NCBI GenBank assembly: GCA_013399305.1
Contig: VXAI01000068.1
Location: 418,331-482,330 of the forward strand
DNA from: Rostratula benghalensis
Taxonomy: Eukaryota; Chordata; Aves; Charadriiformes; Rostratulidae
Direction of reading: 5' to 3'
Length of the DNA: 64,000 bases
Shown here: piece after piece, positions 32,633 to 50,578 of the stretch
How positions within the stretch are numbered: position 1 is the first letter of the stretch
Layout: the number at the start of each line of letters is the position of its first letter
The notes under the pieces: generated by a model
The model's database searches: none
Told to the model about the DNA's origin: nothing
Seen by the model: only the letters and a program-made list of their open reading frames with translations
Position numbers and translations under genes: made by a program

Positions 32633-34485
32633 AATTACTGAACAGAAAATTGTAAAGCAGAAAATTGGTTTGGTTTACTTTAAACCAGGACAGGTGTGCA
32701 TAGGTGGGAGATCTCCATAAAATGAGAGGGATTTCTCTTTAGGCTCATACCATCTGTATCCAAGTGTAAACTGAAACTCAGCAAATGCTGTAGTATTATC
32801 TGTATTTGAAACCCAGAGGCACCTTTATTAGTTTGGTGACAACTAATTCCTTGGGTGTTTTCACATTGTGCAGCACGATTATTATTTTTTTTTTTTCTTA
32901 AGCTTCCATGCAGTAACTGAAAACTCAAAAAAACTATTTTTCAATGTAATGTGTACTGAAAGTTTTGCATTGATGTGAATAAATAACCTGTATTAGTACT
33001 TCACAAAAATAATAGGTTCATCTTCCCCTTTCCCTCACCCTTTACCCTGCCCTTGGAGCATCTTCCAATAATTACATCAAAAAGTCATAGCCAATGCATT
33101 TTACAACTAAGTTTAATTAAGATTTCTTTCTGGATACAAAATATGGGCAAGCAAGGTGTAGTACTATACAAGAATATTAGAATGTTAAGGAATGTATGTG
33201 TTGGCTGAGGTTTAACATCGATGTATGGTTGGGTAATTATTATTTTAGCATACTCAAGCTGTTAGCGTTCACTTTTAAGGATACTTTCTAGAAGCAGTGA
33301 ACTGCAGGTGCTTTGTGAACTTCCTTCTGCACAGCAGATATTACTTGAGTTTCTCTGATTAGTTACAGTCCCAAAGCTACTTATATTATTTTTATTTGTT
33401 GAACAAATAAGTTCTGGTTAAAAACTCTGGCTATTTTACAGCAATGCTACCGACTAAATAGAAATGCAATTTGGCTGATGTTAAATTAGTTTTCCCTGTA
33501 ATATTTATTGAAAATGTGTTTTTCTTTATTATTGGAAAGTATATCTGTATGTGTGAAGTTGCATCTGCAGTTCTCCGTGATTTTGCATGTCGTCAGCATC
33601 CTTTTTTGTACATCTACATAACCATTAGTTGCTTTGTACCTGTTTATATTCAGATTAGGTATATTGTCTACTAAGGTAAATGTTTATCATTAACAAGATA
33701 ATAAAATACTGCATTTTCCATGAAGTAAATTAGCAATTTAGACTTTTAACAGTTTTTATGTGTCATGATAATATTTTAGAGATATGAATTTTAAAATGGG
33801 TTTTATCTCTACCATCTGATTATCTGGAAGCAAATCCAGGTAATTCATCTGTCTGAGGTTTTGGATTACTGAAAAAAACAGTGTTTTAGGAAAACATCAT
33901 TACAAAGTAAGTTGTGCATTATACTCAAGACTTGGTCATGGCAGTGAAAGCGCAGAGATCTCTGTGCTTATAACAGCTCCTAAGCTGTTTCGTGCATTCT
34001 TGCTCACGTGGCTGACTTAAATAGTCACAGTATGAATACCAAGTGGTTTATTTTTATGGAGATGAATTAAACTGGAATATGAAATACATAAAATGTGCTT
34101 GTAGAAAGTCTTATCTAGTTGGTAAACATATTAGATAGAAATATTTTTTATAAGCTATGTTCTTTCAGATAAGACCTTGTAGTAATTCTGTGTATGTCAT
34201 ATTCTAGTGAAGGGTATTTGACATACAGTTGCACAGTTATGGATCAGTATATTATTGTAAAATGTATGTGCAGCTAGTATTAAGACCTGTGTAATTTTCA
34301 TATTCATTAGAAATAAGTAGCAAAGCACATGATTCCCATCTGTGAGAATTAAACTATGTTTGGGGTACTTGAAGTCAGAATCTGCCATTGGTTTTATTGG
34401 TGGTGTGGCTAGGGTTCTTGAGTGTACCAAACTGGTGTGGTCTTGGAATGGACTGTTACCTGTGGAAGTTTTGTTTTTCTCTTTA

Positions 34486-34618
34486 CACACACACAGGTTT
34501 ACGTGTGTGTATGTATATGTGTGTGTGTGTATGGTTATAGAAATATTTATACATTTATAGTTTTGATATGCCTATATTTATATATAGACATAAATAAATA
34601 TATATACACACATGCTCT
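34486..34618. repeat. Compound CA / TG / TA microsatellite region
   Basis: ACACACACACA, then two GTGTGTGT blocks separated by ATGTATAT, and further on TATA and ACACACA runs. Just after it, the 11-mer TCTCTCTTATG occurs twice around the ambiguous base at 34627. Confidence 0.85.
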
Positions 34619-34626
34619 CTCTTATG

Positions 34627-34627
34627 N
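34627..34627. other. Ambiguous base N
   Basis: Single N between two copies of TCTCTCTTATG. Possibly an unresolved short tandem duplication or an allele join in the assembly. Confidence 0.97.
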
Positions 34628-35593
34628 TCTCTCTTATGGAATTAGAGGCAGATATATAAAGTATGAAAAAAATAAAGAAGGAATAAGTTATTTATCTCTG
34701 AGCACTGCCTTTCCCAGACAAAACTGGCCCCTCAGGAAGTCCCCAGCTGATGACTTCGAAACCAGAATGTGGCTTGCAGCACATCTGCTCAGATAACTCA
34801 GAGCTCTGTGGAGATACAGAGCTTTCTGCTCAAGGGTTGTTATCACTTTATTTGCCCCATCTCTTTATCAGAGAGCCCTTTGTGGCAGCAGAGAGGATTC
34901 TCAGCCTAACTGATGAGTTTAAATGCTCAGTGCAAACAGGTTTGCATCCTAAGACTGCAGAGTGGTCCCTCTCTTCTGCCTTACAGATGGCCAACTGCAG
35001 CAGAATGGCAGGGAAAACAGATAAAACTTAAAATGCCAAGAAAGAGCCTTAGTAAAGGCTTGTCAGGGCATTTAGAATAAAAGATGAGTTGTGGATAGAG
35101 TCAATTTTTAAATTCTTTTATCAGTATATCACTTTCAAATGTAAAATATTTTTTCTAGGTTTATTTTTATTATATAGTGCCAAAATTCAATCTTTATGAT
35201 CACTGAAGGAAATGACTGTCTAGGCAGTTTTGCACTGTAGATTTTCAGACTCCTAAATATTTTGGAATGGTGATCAATAAACAAAATATGTTAAAATGTA
35301 ACAATGTTAAGAAAAAAAAGGACAACATTTATTGTTACATATAAGAGATAGTAGCTTCCATGTACTGTCATGGCCCCATTGTGTTATATGTCCAGTCCAG
35401 TGCTAAACAACGAGTAGAAAATCTAGAATTCTGATTTAATAATTTCAAAAAAATGTTTTAAAAAATAAAAAAGAATGAGGAATTAAAGATGGTAGTTTTG
35501 ATTCCATTTGTGTTTACTCTGGGACACATTAATAAAGTTATGATTGGCAGCTTTTACAATTACTGATGTAGACACTTGGAATGAAGTAACTGA

Positions 35594-36304
<711 letters not shown>

Positions 36305-37560
36305 TAACATGACCATGGCTACTTGCATTTCTTTTCAAGTTTGCATGCTAGCACTGAAGCTCACAGATAAGTAAATTGAGGCCTTTGTTCTAATAGATAA
36401 GCATTTAATAAAACCCCGAAGGATTGTGTTGGGAACTAATTATAGGTGGAAGGAATTGTTATTCTTATCGTATGATGAGTTTTTTCCTTGGTCTTTGTAC
36501 ACGTGACATACATACTGTGCTTTTCTTTGAATAATGGTTTTCATTTTCTAAGACGATAACTTCAACTGCAGGGTAGGCATTTCTTGGAAGCACGCTTAAA
36601 TCTGTTCTTAAGTTTCCAGGAAATCCAAGGAATTCACATTAGCTAATGAAGACCTTGATGAAATTGTAGAACAGGATAGTCCTTGGTAGTTATAAATTCC
36701 AGTATTACGCAACATCCCGCTACAACAACTGAGGAGATTGGCTGAGAGTGGTGGGAGAAGAAGCGTGTGGGAAAGAGTAAGGTTGTCAGGTTGTAAGAGT
36801 ACCTTCAAAGTATGGTGTCACAAGTCATATCTGTATTCATCCAACTGATTGTTGAGAGAAGGAACTACACTGAGAACCTTCTGTCTCCTGCCAGCTCCAA
36901 AAATATTGTTAGCAGAAGTACAAATAAACCAGAAGCATTAAAATCTGAAAAGAATTCCCATCTTTTTTTTTTCTTTTTTTTTTTTTCCATGGGAGTATGG
37001 AATGTAGTTTCTGAGGAAAAGGCATACGAGAAGGACTCAGTAGATCTAACTGGTACATTTACCATGCTAAAACAGAAGTGTGAAATGGTGTGTATCAAAA
37101 TCTTAAAGAAGTATTTGAGCAACTACCTACCCTCAAAGCCAGAGATGCCACTGCAGCTCATTTCCCCCAGATTCAATCAGAGCAGTATCTCGCTATTTTC
37201 TGGAAAGCAGTCTCTGTACTCAGAGGAGTTTGCAGCCACAGTAATGAAGAATTCTGACTTCTCACTGAGGCCAGATTTATACCAGCGATGCAAAATGCCA
37301 TTTGGATCTTTGCCATGATTTCTTCCATGAGAATTTAGACATAGTGCTCTGTGTATTTTTCCGACTGGAATGAAGTTGAAAGAAATACCTGGTTTTATTT
37401 TCTGCATAATGGAATAGCTTTTGCCACAAATCGTTACAGCTGTGTTCATATAGCAGCACGGGTTGCTTGGCAGTATCTACTAACAATTTTGGATTAATGC
37501 TGTTCTTCATAGTAAGATCTTCTCCAGATCCTAGTCAGGATTGTAAATTAGTCAATGTTA

Positions 37561-37605
37561 GAAAAAAAAAAATGGAAAAAAAAAAAAAAAACCCAAACCC
37601 AAAAG
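37561..37605. repeat. A-rich tract
   Basis: A-runs interrupted by TGG, ending in ACCCAAACCCAAAAG. It is the complement-type counterpart of the GT-rich tracts elsewhere in the gene. Confidence 0.8.
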
Positions 37606-38539
37606 CCTTTTGAAGGTAAGTGCATAGATAAATTTCTTCTGAACAGAAGGGTACATCAAGCTTCTTCAAAACAATAAATAATTTACACTGTAATTTTCCT
37701 CTACATGTATATAATGTATTTGCTGTACGCATGTACAGACATATTTTCAAAGGAAAGGGAAAGCCCCTGTGAAGGCTGTGAGCTCTAAACATGCAGATAC
37801 AGTCTTTGGATAATACTCAGATATTAAAGTAATATTAATTACATAAATCCATTATTTTCCACTAGAAGTGGTAAAAGAGCGTAATCAGTTTATCCATTGT
37901 ATTTGGAGAGGGAAGATGGGTGGAATGCTGAGATCCTGCATTTAACAATTGCTATAGGGAAGAGTAAATGCAGAACCCTTGACAGACAGAAAAGTTGGTT
38001 TTTTTATTAAAGTGTGGATAATTCTATTTTAATGACAATGTTTTTACACGCTGCTTTCTGATTCAACAGTTCATGGTTTTATTTTACCAAAACAATGCAT
38101 TCACATAAGCAGATGAAGCTATAGCCAGCAATATTAACAAGATTCTTTGGAAAGAAGCAGTTTCTGCTTTTAAGTTAATGGATATTTAGAGATGCCATGG
38201 AACCCTCTTCTTAGGTCTTAAAATGAAGTATTGTAATGCCACCAAAAAGCAGATATTAATAAATTGTGGGTAACATGTAATATGGAGGAGTTTAAATTAC
38301 TGACTTTGAAACAAACAAACAAAAAAAACCCCAAAAAAACCAGTAAAGAGAAATGTTAACTGTAGAAATGTGAGAAACACTCCTTAGATGCTTTGATCTG
38401 ATTGAGTTTTATAGTTAGTTTTTGGATGTGTATAGAATACTGAAGAAAACACAGAAGGGTGAGAGGACCACAGAGTAATAATAATTTTACATGGCTGGTA
38501 GAACAGTGTGTTTTCAGAGAAGGTCAGGTTCACCTCTCT

Positions 38540-38606
38540 TTGTTTTGGTTTGGGGTTTGGTTTTTTTTCTTTGGGTTTTTTTTTTTGTTTGTTTTTTGTT
38601 TTTTAA
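38540..38606 (+). repeat. GT-rich low-complexity tract
   Basis: G/T-dominated stretch (TTGTTTTGGTTTGGGGTTTG, then TTTGGGTTTTTTTT and TTTGTTTG). Low complexity. Confidence 0.8.
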
Positions 38607-39149
38607 TACTGTGCTGCCACAAAATGATACCTTGAGATGTCTCCAATCCAAGTTTCTTCAGGAGGATAGCAATGTTTTGCTAGTGAAGTACAGGTATACC
38701 TTTCTAGGGGAAAATTAAAGCTTTTTACCCTCTGCATTCTTGTCAAATCTCTTTCCCTTTATGAGGCAAAACTTTCAAAGGTATTCTTCTCTCCCCTTGC
38801 CTTGACTTCACATTCTTCATTTCTCTTGAAGCATGAGTTGACAGCTATAAGAATGGAGGGGAAAATAGCAGTTATTAGATCTCATTGAATCTGCCAGTTA
38901 TACCAAGATACGAAAGAGCCAGCATTCAGCTGGTTGGTAACTTTATTGCTAGTAAGAAAAAAATTAAGAATGTGTAGATCTATCAAGGAGTGTCTTTGTC
39001 CCCCATCAGGTACTTGTTCATACAGCATACACTTGGTTGACTTTTTGGGTTTTTTTCTAAATAACAGTTTCCTGCCCAAGCTCAGAATTGTAATTGAAAT
39101 ATGGAGTTAAGCTCATACTCAAATAATTCTTGGACTCTGAAGATACATT

Positions 39150-39187
39150 TGAAAAACATTCCAGGAATTGAAAAACATTCCAGGAAT
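39150..39187. repeat. 19-bp perfect tandem duplication
   Basis: TGAAAAACATTCCAGGAAT occurs twice head to tail with no mismatch (39150-39168 and 39169-39187). A recent replication slippage product. Confidence 0.93.
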
Positions 39188-41071
39188 TTCATTTGTGCTT
39201 AGGGTTTGGGCAGAGGGATGGGGGGGGTGGTGGCAGTGGTAAATTTTGTTTTAATTTTTTTCCAAAGTTTTTTTGAAACTTTATTCTAGGCCAGGATCAT
39301 ATTTCAGCCGCTTCCATCTCCATGGCAGCTGTATACATTATATATGGGGTAGTTCCACAATAAATTGAGTCACAGTTATTCTAGCATTGCACTGTTGCTG
39401 CCTACAAAGAAAACAAGTATTTTAGATGGTATTTCCCAGACTTTTGGGGAAGATATGGGAAGATCAAGTTTTTCTATGCTACTTAATAGTCTATGTAAAT
39501 TTATATACCATTTTTGTATTACTTTTTTGGCACCTCTTCAGGACTTTCTTTAGAGGATTCTATATTTAATTTATTTTTCTTTTCCTCAGAGTAGCTAATC
39601 TGAGGAAAGAGCACGGAATGTTTAATTCATATACATTGAATGCCTGCTTTTCTGTAGACAGCATTTAGTTGTTGCTCCATGGTAAGAAAGTACATTTGAC
39701 TAGATGCCCAAAAGCAAGTTCAGTTGTGTTTAGAGGCGCTGTTAGTAATCTGGTGAAGGTTGTATTAAACTTAAGCCATGATTGTTGATATGCAGCTGGT
39801 TAATACTGTCTATTTTAGCACTTCTAAGACATATTTTTAATTTATCTAGAAGATCAGTTTCCTAATGTAGTATAAGTTTTATAGTTAGTATTCATATTGA
39901 TATTTGTTATGCCAAGTAGTATGAGATCAAATTTTTATTATAGCCAGAAAGCCTTACAATTAGAGCCAAAATAAAGTGGACATTGTTTCAGCAGATAAAT
40001 TTGGTGAGCTAATTATAGGATCCATGTTTGGTTTTCTGTCTCCCGTTTTTATCCCTCTTTATTTCACATATCTGTAGTTATATAATCAAATATAACAGCA
40101 GATTGGCATAAGGATATCAACAGGGTCAGGGGTAGAGAAGGTTAGTAATATATATAGAAGACTTTCATAATCTTTAAAAACAGACTAAAATATACATTCC
40201 ACATAGAGAAAAACAAAGGAGAAAGGTTTTGCATGTTCTTGTTCACTTTGTGTACAGTCTATTATTAAAAAAGGCTTTAATGTGTGCTTTGCTTATTAAT
40301 ATTTTCAATGAAAATCCTCTTCAGGTGATTAGTAATAGACCAGACCTCACGTGTGTTGTCTTAGAAGGAGTTTTCTTGCTCAGAAGATGCATATAAATGT
40401 GTGGGTTTATAATATATTTTAACACTGACATATGAACGCATATATGCGTGCGTAGGCATGTAGACATTTACTTAAAGATATTCTATAGGTTACTATTCAG
40501 TAGAGGAAGTGCTTTCTGTAGATTTGCTGGCCTTGTTTTGCGCTACCTAAAGCAGCAGATTGAGAAGCAGGAGGTCAAGGCAGAAGTTTGACCTGGCATC
40601 TTACCCCGACATAGTGATGTTACTAAATAATATGCCTTTGCTCTACCTTTTCCCACAGTGCTCCTCACTACTCTTTCATATTTAAGATACTTCTAAATTA
40701 GACACACATCTCTTGTATTATCCCATTTGTTAGTAATTAGATGCAAGAGCTTCTGTTCAAGTAATTTTTTTTCTGATTTATTTTCCCAAGTGCAAAGCTG
40801 AATTCTTTAAGGAATACAATTGCATATTGACTCGTCAATTACAGCTTTAAGAATTGCTTCATAAGTATCATTTGCAAAAAATTTCTCAACAAAGGGTTCT
40901 ATGAAACAAGTATTATGAGGCATTTAATCTCTTAAGCTTGTTGAGAGATGCGAACCTTATCATGTTTTTGAAATATTTAATGCTAATGGTGCATTTTGTT
41001 TGCAATTGAAGTACAGCATTACACATCTTCAACTCTTATTTTGACGGTATTTTAATTGGTCATATCTGTAA

Positions 41072-41263
<192 letters not shown>

Positions 41264-41303
41264 TGAAGCCAGCTAGTCTTCCACGTTGATGTAATCTTAA
41301 TAA

Positions 41304-41513
<210 letters not shown>

Positions 41514-41780
41514 TAATTTATTTTTCATAAGTACTTGAGTCTCAAAATGTTATTTCAGTGCCAGGTGCTTCACCTTTGTAGGATTAGCCATTCCTTAGCA
41601 AGGTCACAAAGAGGATCGCAAAAAGCTGTGCAGTTTCCAAAGAAAGGGCATTTCTGATACTGAAAGCTAAAGCGTATCAGTGTCACAGACGAGAAGAGGT
41701 TTCTCCACCTTCTCTTAGGTGAATTCTCCACTGCCCTTCAGTCATTTGTTTGGTGTGAATTAGTTGAGGATTGTTGATGA

Positions 41781-45118
<3,338 letters not shown>

Positions 45119-45572
45119 TAAACTTTATTAAGTGAAAAGTTGATAATTACTTGGCTTTATGGAGTAAAACATGTCAATAAGGTTTTGCCATGCTTAAGCA
45201 TATACTACAATTGTTGTAATTTATTTCCAAAAGATGCATTTAAATTAAAATTATCTTTAGAATTACAACTTCAAAATAATTTCTTTTATAACAGTCTTAC
45301 GACGTGTGAAGCACATTACTAGAAAACAGAACTGATAATGACAGTGTTTAATTTTTATTACTGTGATTTTTAAGGAGCTTTACTGTGGAAACAAAACCCC
45401 ATTTGCCTAGAAAATACAGGTCTCTCTTTCCCTACAAAACCTATCAGTTGTATATTTTCGTCGTTAGTGGGAGTGAAGTACTACAAGATTCCTCTGCTGA
45501 GATAATCATTCCTTCATATAAAATATTAGCGTGTCCAGTTGACTCACCTTTCTTGTAGGGAGCACAAAAAAG

Positions 45573-45881
45573 GTGACTTGTGCTCAGTCAGTGATAATCA
45601 GTGGCAAATTCCAGCCTACAAAATTGTCTGGTTTAATAGAGGCTTATTCAGCAGCTTCACATGTTTACTATTCCTTTATTCACTGTGCTGGTAGAAGAAG
45701 CTTTATGAAGCTTGACATTTTCTTAGCCTCTGAAAGCTTGAAGCCTGACATTCCTATCGAGGAATTGGTGCCAATATCATCACCAAACACTTCAGGACAA
45801 GACACAAAACATATTTTGCAGATCAGTAAAATCTTCCGAGGATCTGGTGCTGCAATCTTTACCAAAAAAAGTCTAAAATAA
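45573..45881 (+). other. Unexplained intronic open frame (102 codons)
   Basis: Sense-strand ATG-to-TAA frame about 480 bp downstream of exon n. It has mixed composition with no long homopolymers; one segment reads SESLKPDIPIEELVPISSPN. I do not recognise a family. There is no obvious acceptor and donor pair that would include it in LRP1B. It is longer than most random frames in this AT-rich sequence, but a chance ORF is still the likeliest reading. Confidence 0.15.
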
Positions 45882-47897
45882 CTTTAATACAAGTTGTACA
45901 TGAGAAGATATCATGCTTTGCCGTGGTAAAATTAGAATTCAAGGAAAATCTGAATGCAGGTATGCAAGAAATGTATCTTTAATGCTAAACATCCACAATT
46001 CTGTGCTACAGAAATCTGTATTTTAAAAACTTCTCTCATCTTTCCCTTCTGTTCTGATTTATTTGTTCTCAAATATGCAATAAACCCTATTTACCTGTAG
46101 TCAGACAAGAGATGCACCTATTTACCGTGCTTCTTCTCTTCCTTGTAATTTTTGAGTACTCTCTGGTTTTTTTGGAGGCCGCAGTTTGTTTTGGTAACAG
46201 TTTTCCAAAATGTCTGAAGTGCTGTATAGGTTTTGCTTCTTATGTTGTGGGTAATTCCCATCTAAATTTCTGCTGTCCTGTGTTAGGCTGCTTATGGCAT
46301 TGCTACATTTAGCTATGGCTTTGGGTCAAACAGTTTAGTAACAAGACCAAAGAAAGTGATTAGGAAAAATGGAAGTACATCTGAGGCAGAACGTATCACC
46401 CTTTGCTGTTGCATGATAATGGAAGTATTCCTGGAAAAGGGAGAAGGTAAACCGCTGCAAGCTGATGAAGTAGTATTCTATAACTGGCTTTGCATAATTG
46501 AGTTAATTGAGTCATTATGTACCTCTGTACTGTTCTTTGGGGGAGCTATTTGTGGTCATGAAACCGTTGGACACTAATGAATGGAAAAGCATTTTTCAAA
46601 TATGATCCAAACCTTTTTTTTTTCTTCTTCTTTTTACTTTTGAGCTTTTATGTGTGCATATTTTAGAGGAATTAACGATAATGTATTAAGGTATGGTAAA
46701 AAGAAACTAAGCAATGTTGTCAGATGTTTTTATTACTGCCAGGAAAGCGCTAAAACCTGGGGATTCAGAGATGATGCTACCAGAGATGCAAACAGCTCAC
46801 AGAAATACGCAGTGGTGACATACAGGCACTGTTCAGCTCTGCTGCTATAGGAAGAGATTAAAAGTATTATGTGAAAAGCCACTGGAAATTTTTACATTTA
46901 AAACAGACAAAGAGAAGAAAGAAATACTGGGGAAGTGCCAATGCAGATATGAATTGTTCTGTGGGTTTTGTTTGTTTTTTTTTTAAAGAACAATAAAGTG
47001 TTCCTCATTACTTTATAATAGGTTGTTGTACAAGAGCTAAAGACATTCCATAAAGCATAGTTGAGAATTATAATTTCAAGAAATTGTTAGGAAGTGTTTC
47101 TACTTGTAATCTTAATATGCCCGATTTCATTTTTCATTAGCAGAGTCAGCACTCTGAATAATTGAATGTCAGATGAAATTTTCTATCTGTGCAAAAAATT
47201 TACTGTATAGGCTTGGGATGTATTTGTGAACAATGATATTTGTTTTCTAGAGGTGCTTTGCTTGTTTTTTCATTGTAAATGAGAAAGGATTTAGCATCCC
47301 TAGTATCTGTTACTTTATTATTCTCCTTCATGTGTTTTAAACCCTTTTTCTTTGTCGAGTCATTCCTTTTAAACTGGTATCTTTGTACTACATATCTTTC
47401 CTTTCCACAGCATGTACATGATTTTCTCTCACTGTAAGAAGGAAACAGTTCATGAGGCTGCTAAGATGTAGTAGAATTATTTCACCAACGGTGATACCTA
47501 TTAAGGAAAAAGCGGTGGTAAGCATGGTTGACACCAGTGATTCCATTCACTGGAAGATGTTAAATTCTAAACTTTTCTGATTTCTGTGTGAATTATGTGT
47601 GATAACACAGAAATTATTAGATGGAATCCACCTGAGATCAGTAATATTTTTTCATTGCAGGATTAAAAAATAGCATCTTCGACATTCATTTTGCTCTGTT
47701 TTTTTTCCTCCAGAATTATTAGTGTGCATCTGTAGCAAGTTTTACTTTATTAGAAAGAGATTCAAAACCACAATTCTACAGTCCCTTTGTACCTCATTAG
47801 GCATAGTTGAAGTCTATAAATCATTGAAACCTTTACTCAGTATTTGACTCAAATAGTGGAAATAGAGCATATTATATACAAGATACAGTTGTCCCAG

Positions 47898-48446
47898 ATT
47901 TTTAGTTCACTGAGTGTAGATCTGCTCATAAAGAATCCACTAGTTGATGGCTTTCTACTTCACTGAAATCAGATATGCCACTCAAATCTAACACATTATT
48001 GAACTTTTCTGCACACTAAAAACAGAGTTAAGATATATAAAGAGCCCTTTATTAAACAGGTTTCCAGTTCACTAAAAACAGATTTACAACTGACGAGCAA
48101 CCCATTATCTAATATGTTTTTAGCTCACTGAGAACAGATTTACTACCCAGAAACAACCCATTATCTAACATGTTTCCAGTTCACTGAAAACAGATTTACA
48201 ACCCATACGCAAGCTATTATCTAACATAGTTCCGACTCACTGAATATTGATTTAGAATTCATAAACAACCCATTATCTGACAAATTTTCACCTCACTGAA
48301 CAGATTTGCAACTCATAAACAACCCATTAGCTAACACATTTTTCGGCTCAGGGAAAGTAGATTTACAGCATATAAACAACTTTATCTAACTTGTTTTGGT
48401 TCACTTAAAACGGATTCAAAGCTCACCAAGAACCCAGTACCTGATA
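47898..48446 (+). repeat. Minisatellite, about 10 copies of a 53-57 bp unit
   Basis: Head-to-tail array with consensus features TTTCCAGTTCACTGAAAAC, then AGATTTACAACTCATAAACA and ACCCATTATCTAACA. The GATTTA landmark recurs at about 47919, 47972, 48025, 48081, 48137, 48193, 48249, 48303, 48360 and 48413, giving periods of 53, 53, 56, 56, 56, 56, 54, 57 and 53. Central copies (48058-48225) are the most alike; the outer copies are degenerate, as expected for an array that expanded from its middle. No open frame runs through it. Confidence 0.92.
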
Positions 48447-50578
48447 GGGTACTGTCTTCAGCAGGAAGAAACAATAACAACAAAACAACTCTGGTGTAGC
48501 ATGTGTGTAGTAAGCCATACCCTAACACCTTTATTTTTTTATGCAGTGTGGTTTTTTGAGGGTGAATTCTTTCTTGCCTTGGAACTCAACTCTAAAAAAA
48601 TGAGCATTATTTCCTTTGGTCACTCAGCAGGGACTTTTTATTTGATATTTTCATAAGTAACTTTCTTGATTGCCAATTTTTAAATATTTACCTTGTTCTT
48701 GGCTGTGATTTCTCACAAACACTGTTTTGAGCGATGAATTACCTTACCACTCAGTGCCACTCATGATGTTATTGCTATAGCAGCATGGGCAGTTCAATCT
48801 AGTCTGCAGACATTTTTAAAATTACCTTATCAATGCAAAACTATGTATTTTATATAAACTGTGACATGACTGCTGTCTATATCACGTGTTTTGATCTCAG
48901 TCTTTCCTTCAAAAAGAGCTTAAGAGGTTTTGTTTTGCTTTATTGTCTTTCTTGCTTTAAGTACATACTTTGAGAAGTATCAGGCTACATAGGAGTGAGT
49001 AGGTACTTACTGCGTGGTTCCACTCACCCACTAATTCTTTGTTAACTTTCTACTTTTTAGCTGTAAAGGTCAGCCTTGCAGTTCATGTAACATAGGTTAA
49101 ACTGCCTCTGCATCTAACCTGTAACTTAAACTTGGTGTACATGTGTGTGCTTTTGTGTCCTGGTGTGTTGTAAAAGCTTCATGGACCTGTTGTTAAAGCA
49201 AAATATTTGGGAACCCTGATGACATATTCCTGTTTTTCATTGTCAATGGTACAACACACAGTCACGGGGATTATATTTGGAAAATTCATGCGGTATCTAT
49301 ACTTTCTCTGTTTTTGCAGTTGGAGGGATCACACATGATTCACTCTGCAAAAAATGAGTAGTTTTCATTTCACATAAGCTTTCTGGTGCATTACATTGTG
49401 AGAAACGAGTGCCTCGATAAATCAAATCCTAACTCAGTTTTCTAGACAAGATCCAGAGAGATAACATACGCTTTGGAAGATGTTTTTCATTTAATTTTAG
49501 CACTACGTGGCCTGTAGTCTTCCTAGAAAAATGAAAGAAGGCATTAAATACAAAAGGAGGTAAAAAAATTTATATGGAAGTGACACTGAGTTTAAATCAA
49601 TGTATTGGAGTGGCCATCTCTGAATAATTTTTATAATTTCTCTTTAGCCCTACCAGAAGTAGACCTTCAAACTGTTGCCAGTCTCTCCAAGAGAATTTGT
49701 TACTGAAAACCTTGGTTAAAATGAGGTAATGGAGCAGAACAGAAAGAAGGAACAGAAATCAGTAGCATTTGAAGGCCCAGGGTTATGTAGGGAGGTATTT
49801 CGAAATCTGAGTTCTTCAAAAATTTGCTACAGGTTATCAGTTTCATTAGGAAAAATAGTCTGTTTTCCTCTCAGTGGGACCCTAGGGAGAATTTTATTCT
49901 TTTTTTTTTTTTTCATTAATCACTTCTAGACAGAGCAATGCTATTATTTCAAATTTCTGACCAGTTCCTGTAGTACTCAAACTGGAAGCCATTTTGAAGG
50001 CTCTGTGGATAAACATATACAAAATACTTCGTAGATCTAAGTAGACCTATCTTCCATCTTCAAGTATTTTGAAAGTAGATTGGAACAATTGGAAATGAAA
50101 GTGTTGAGACAGAAGCAAGAGCCTAATTGCTATATGTAATTTCTTAATATTTTATGCTTATCCCCTCTCAGACCACCTCTCCCATTGACTGGTGTTTGCT
50201 TTGTCAACTGAGAAATGGTGATCTGATTTTATTTTTAATTATGTGATGATCTCAACTCTGATTTCTTCTACAGGGAATTAGAGATCTCAGTTTGACACAG
50301 AGCAAGTCAGTAAAAGATAGTACAATATTCAAAAAGTGTATTATTTGTGTTTTTAATGAAGCAAACAACAAATGAGAGCCTTAATTAAGTTAAAATAATG
50401 AAGACCATCATGCTAAACTTTTTGTTTCCTAATATGCATAAGATGATTACCTCTGTGGATTGACCCATTAAGTAAAACCTATATTGCATGGGTTAAAGGT
50501 ATAGGGTTTTTTTTCTTCTATAACATCCAAGATTAAGCCTTGATTTGCACACCATCTGCTAAATTTCTCTTCTTTAAA

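Noticed and set aside
36812..37318. 168-codon sense ORF, the longest by length
   Set aside because: It reads through a poly-T tract (poly-Phe), matches nothing I know, and overlaps equally open minus-strand frames. Probably a chance frame.
47898..48446. CRISPR-like reading of the 56-bp array
   Set aside because: The whole unit repeats with no distinct spacers, copies diverge gradually, and the host is a vertebrate. It is a minisatellite.
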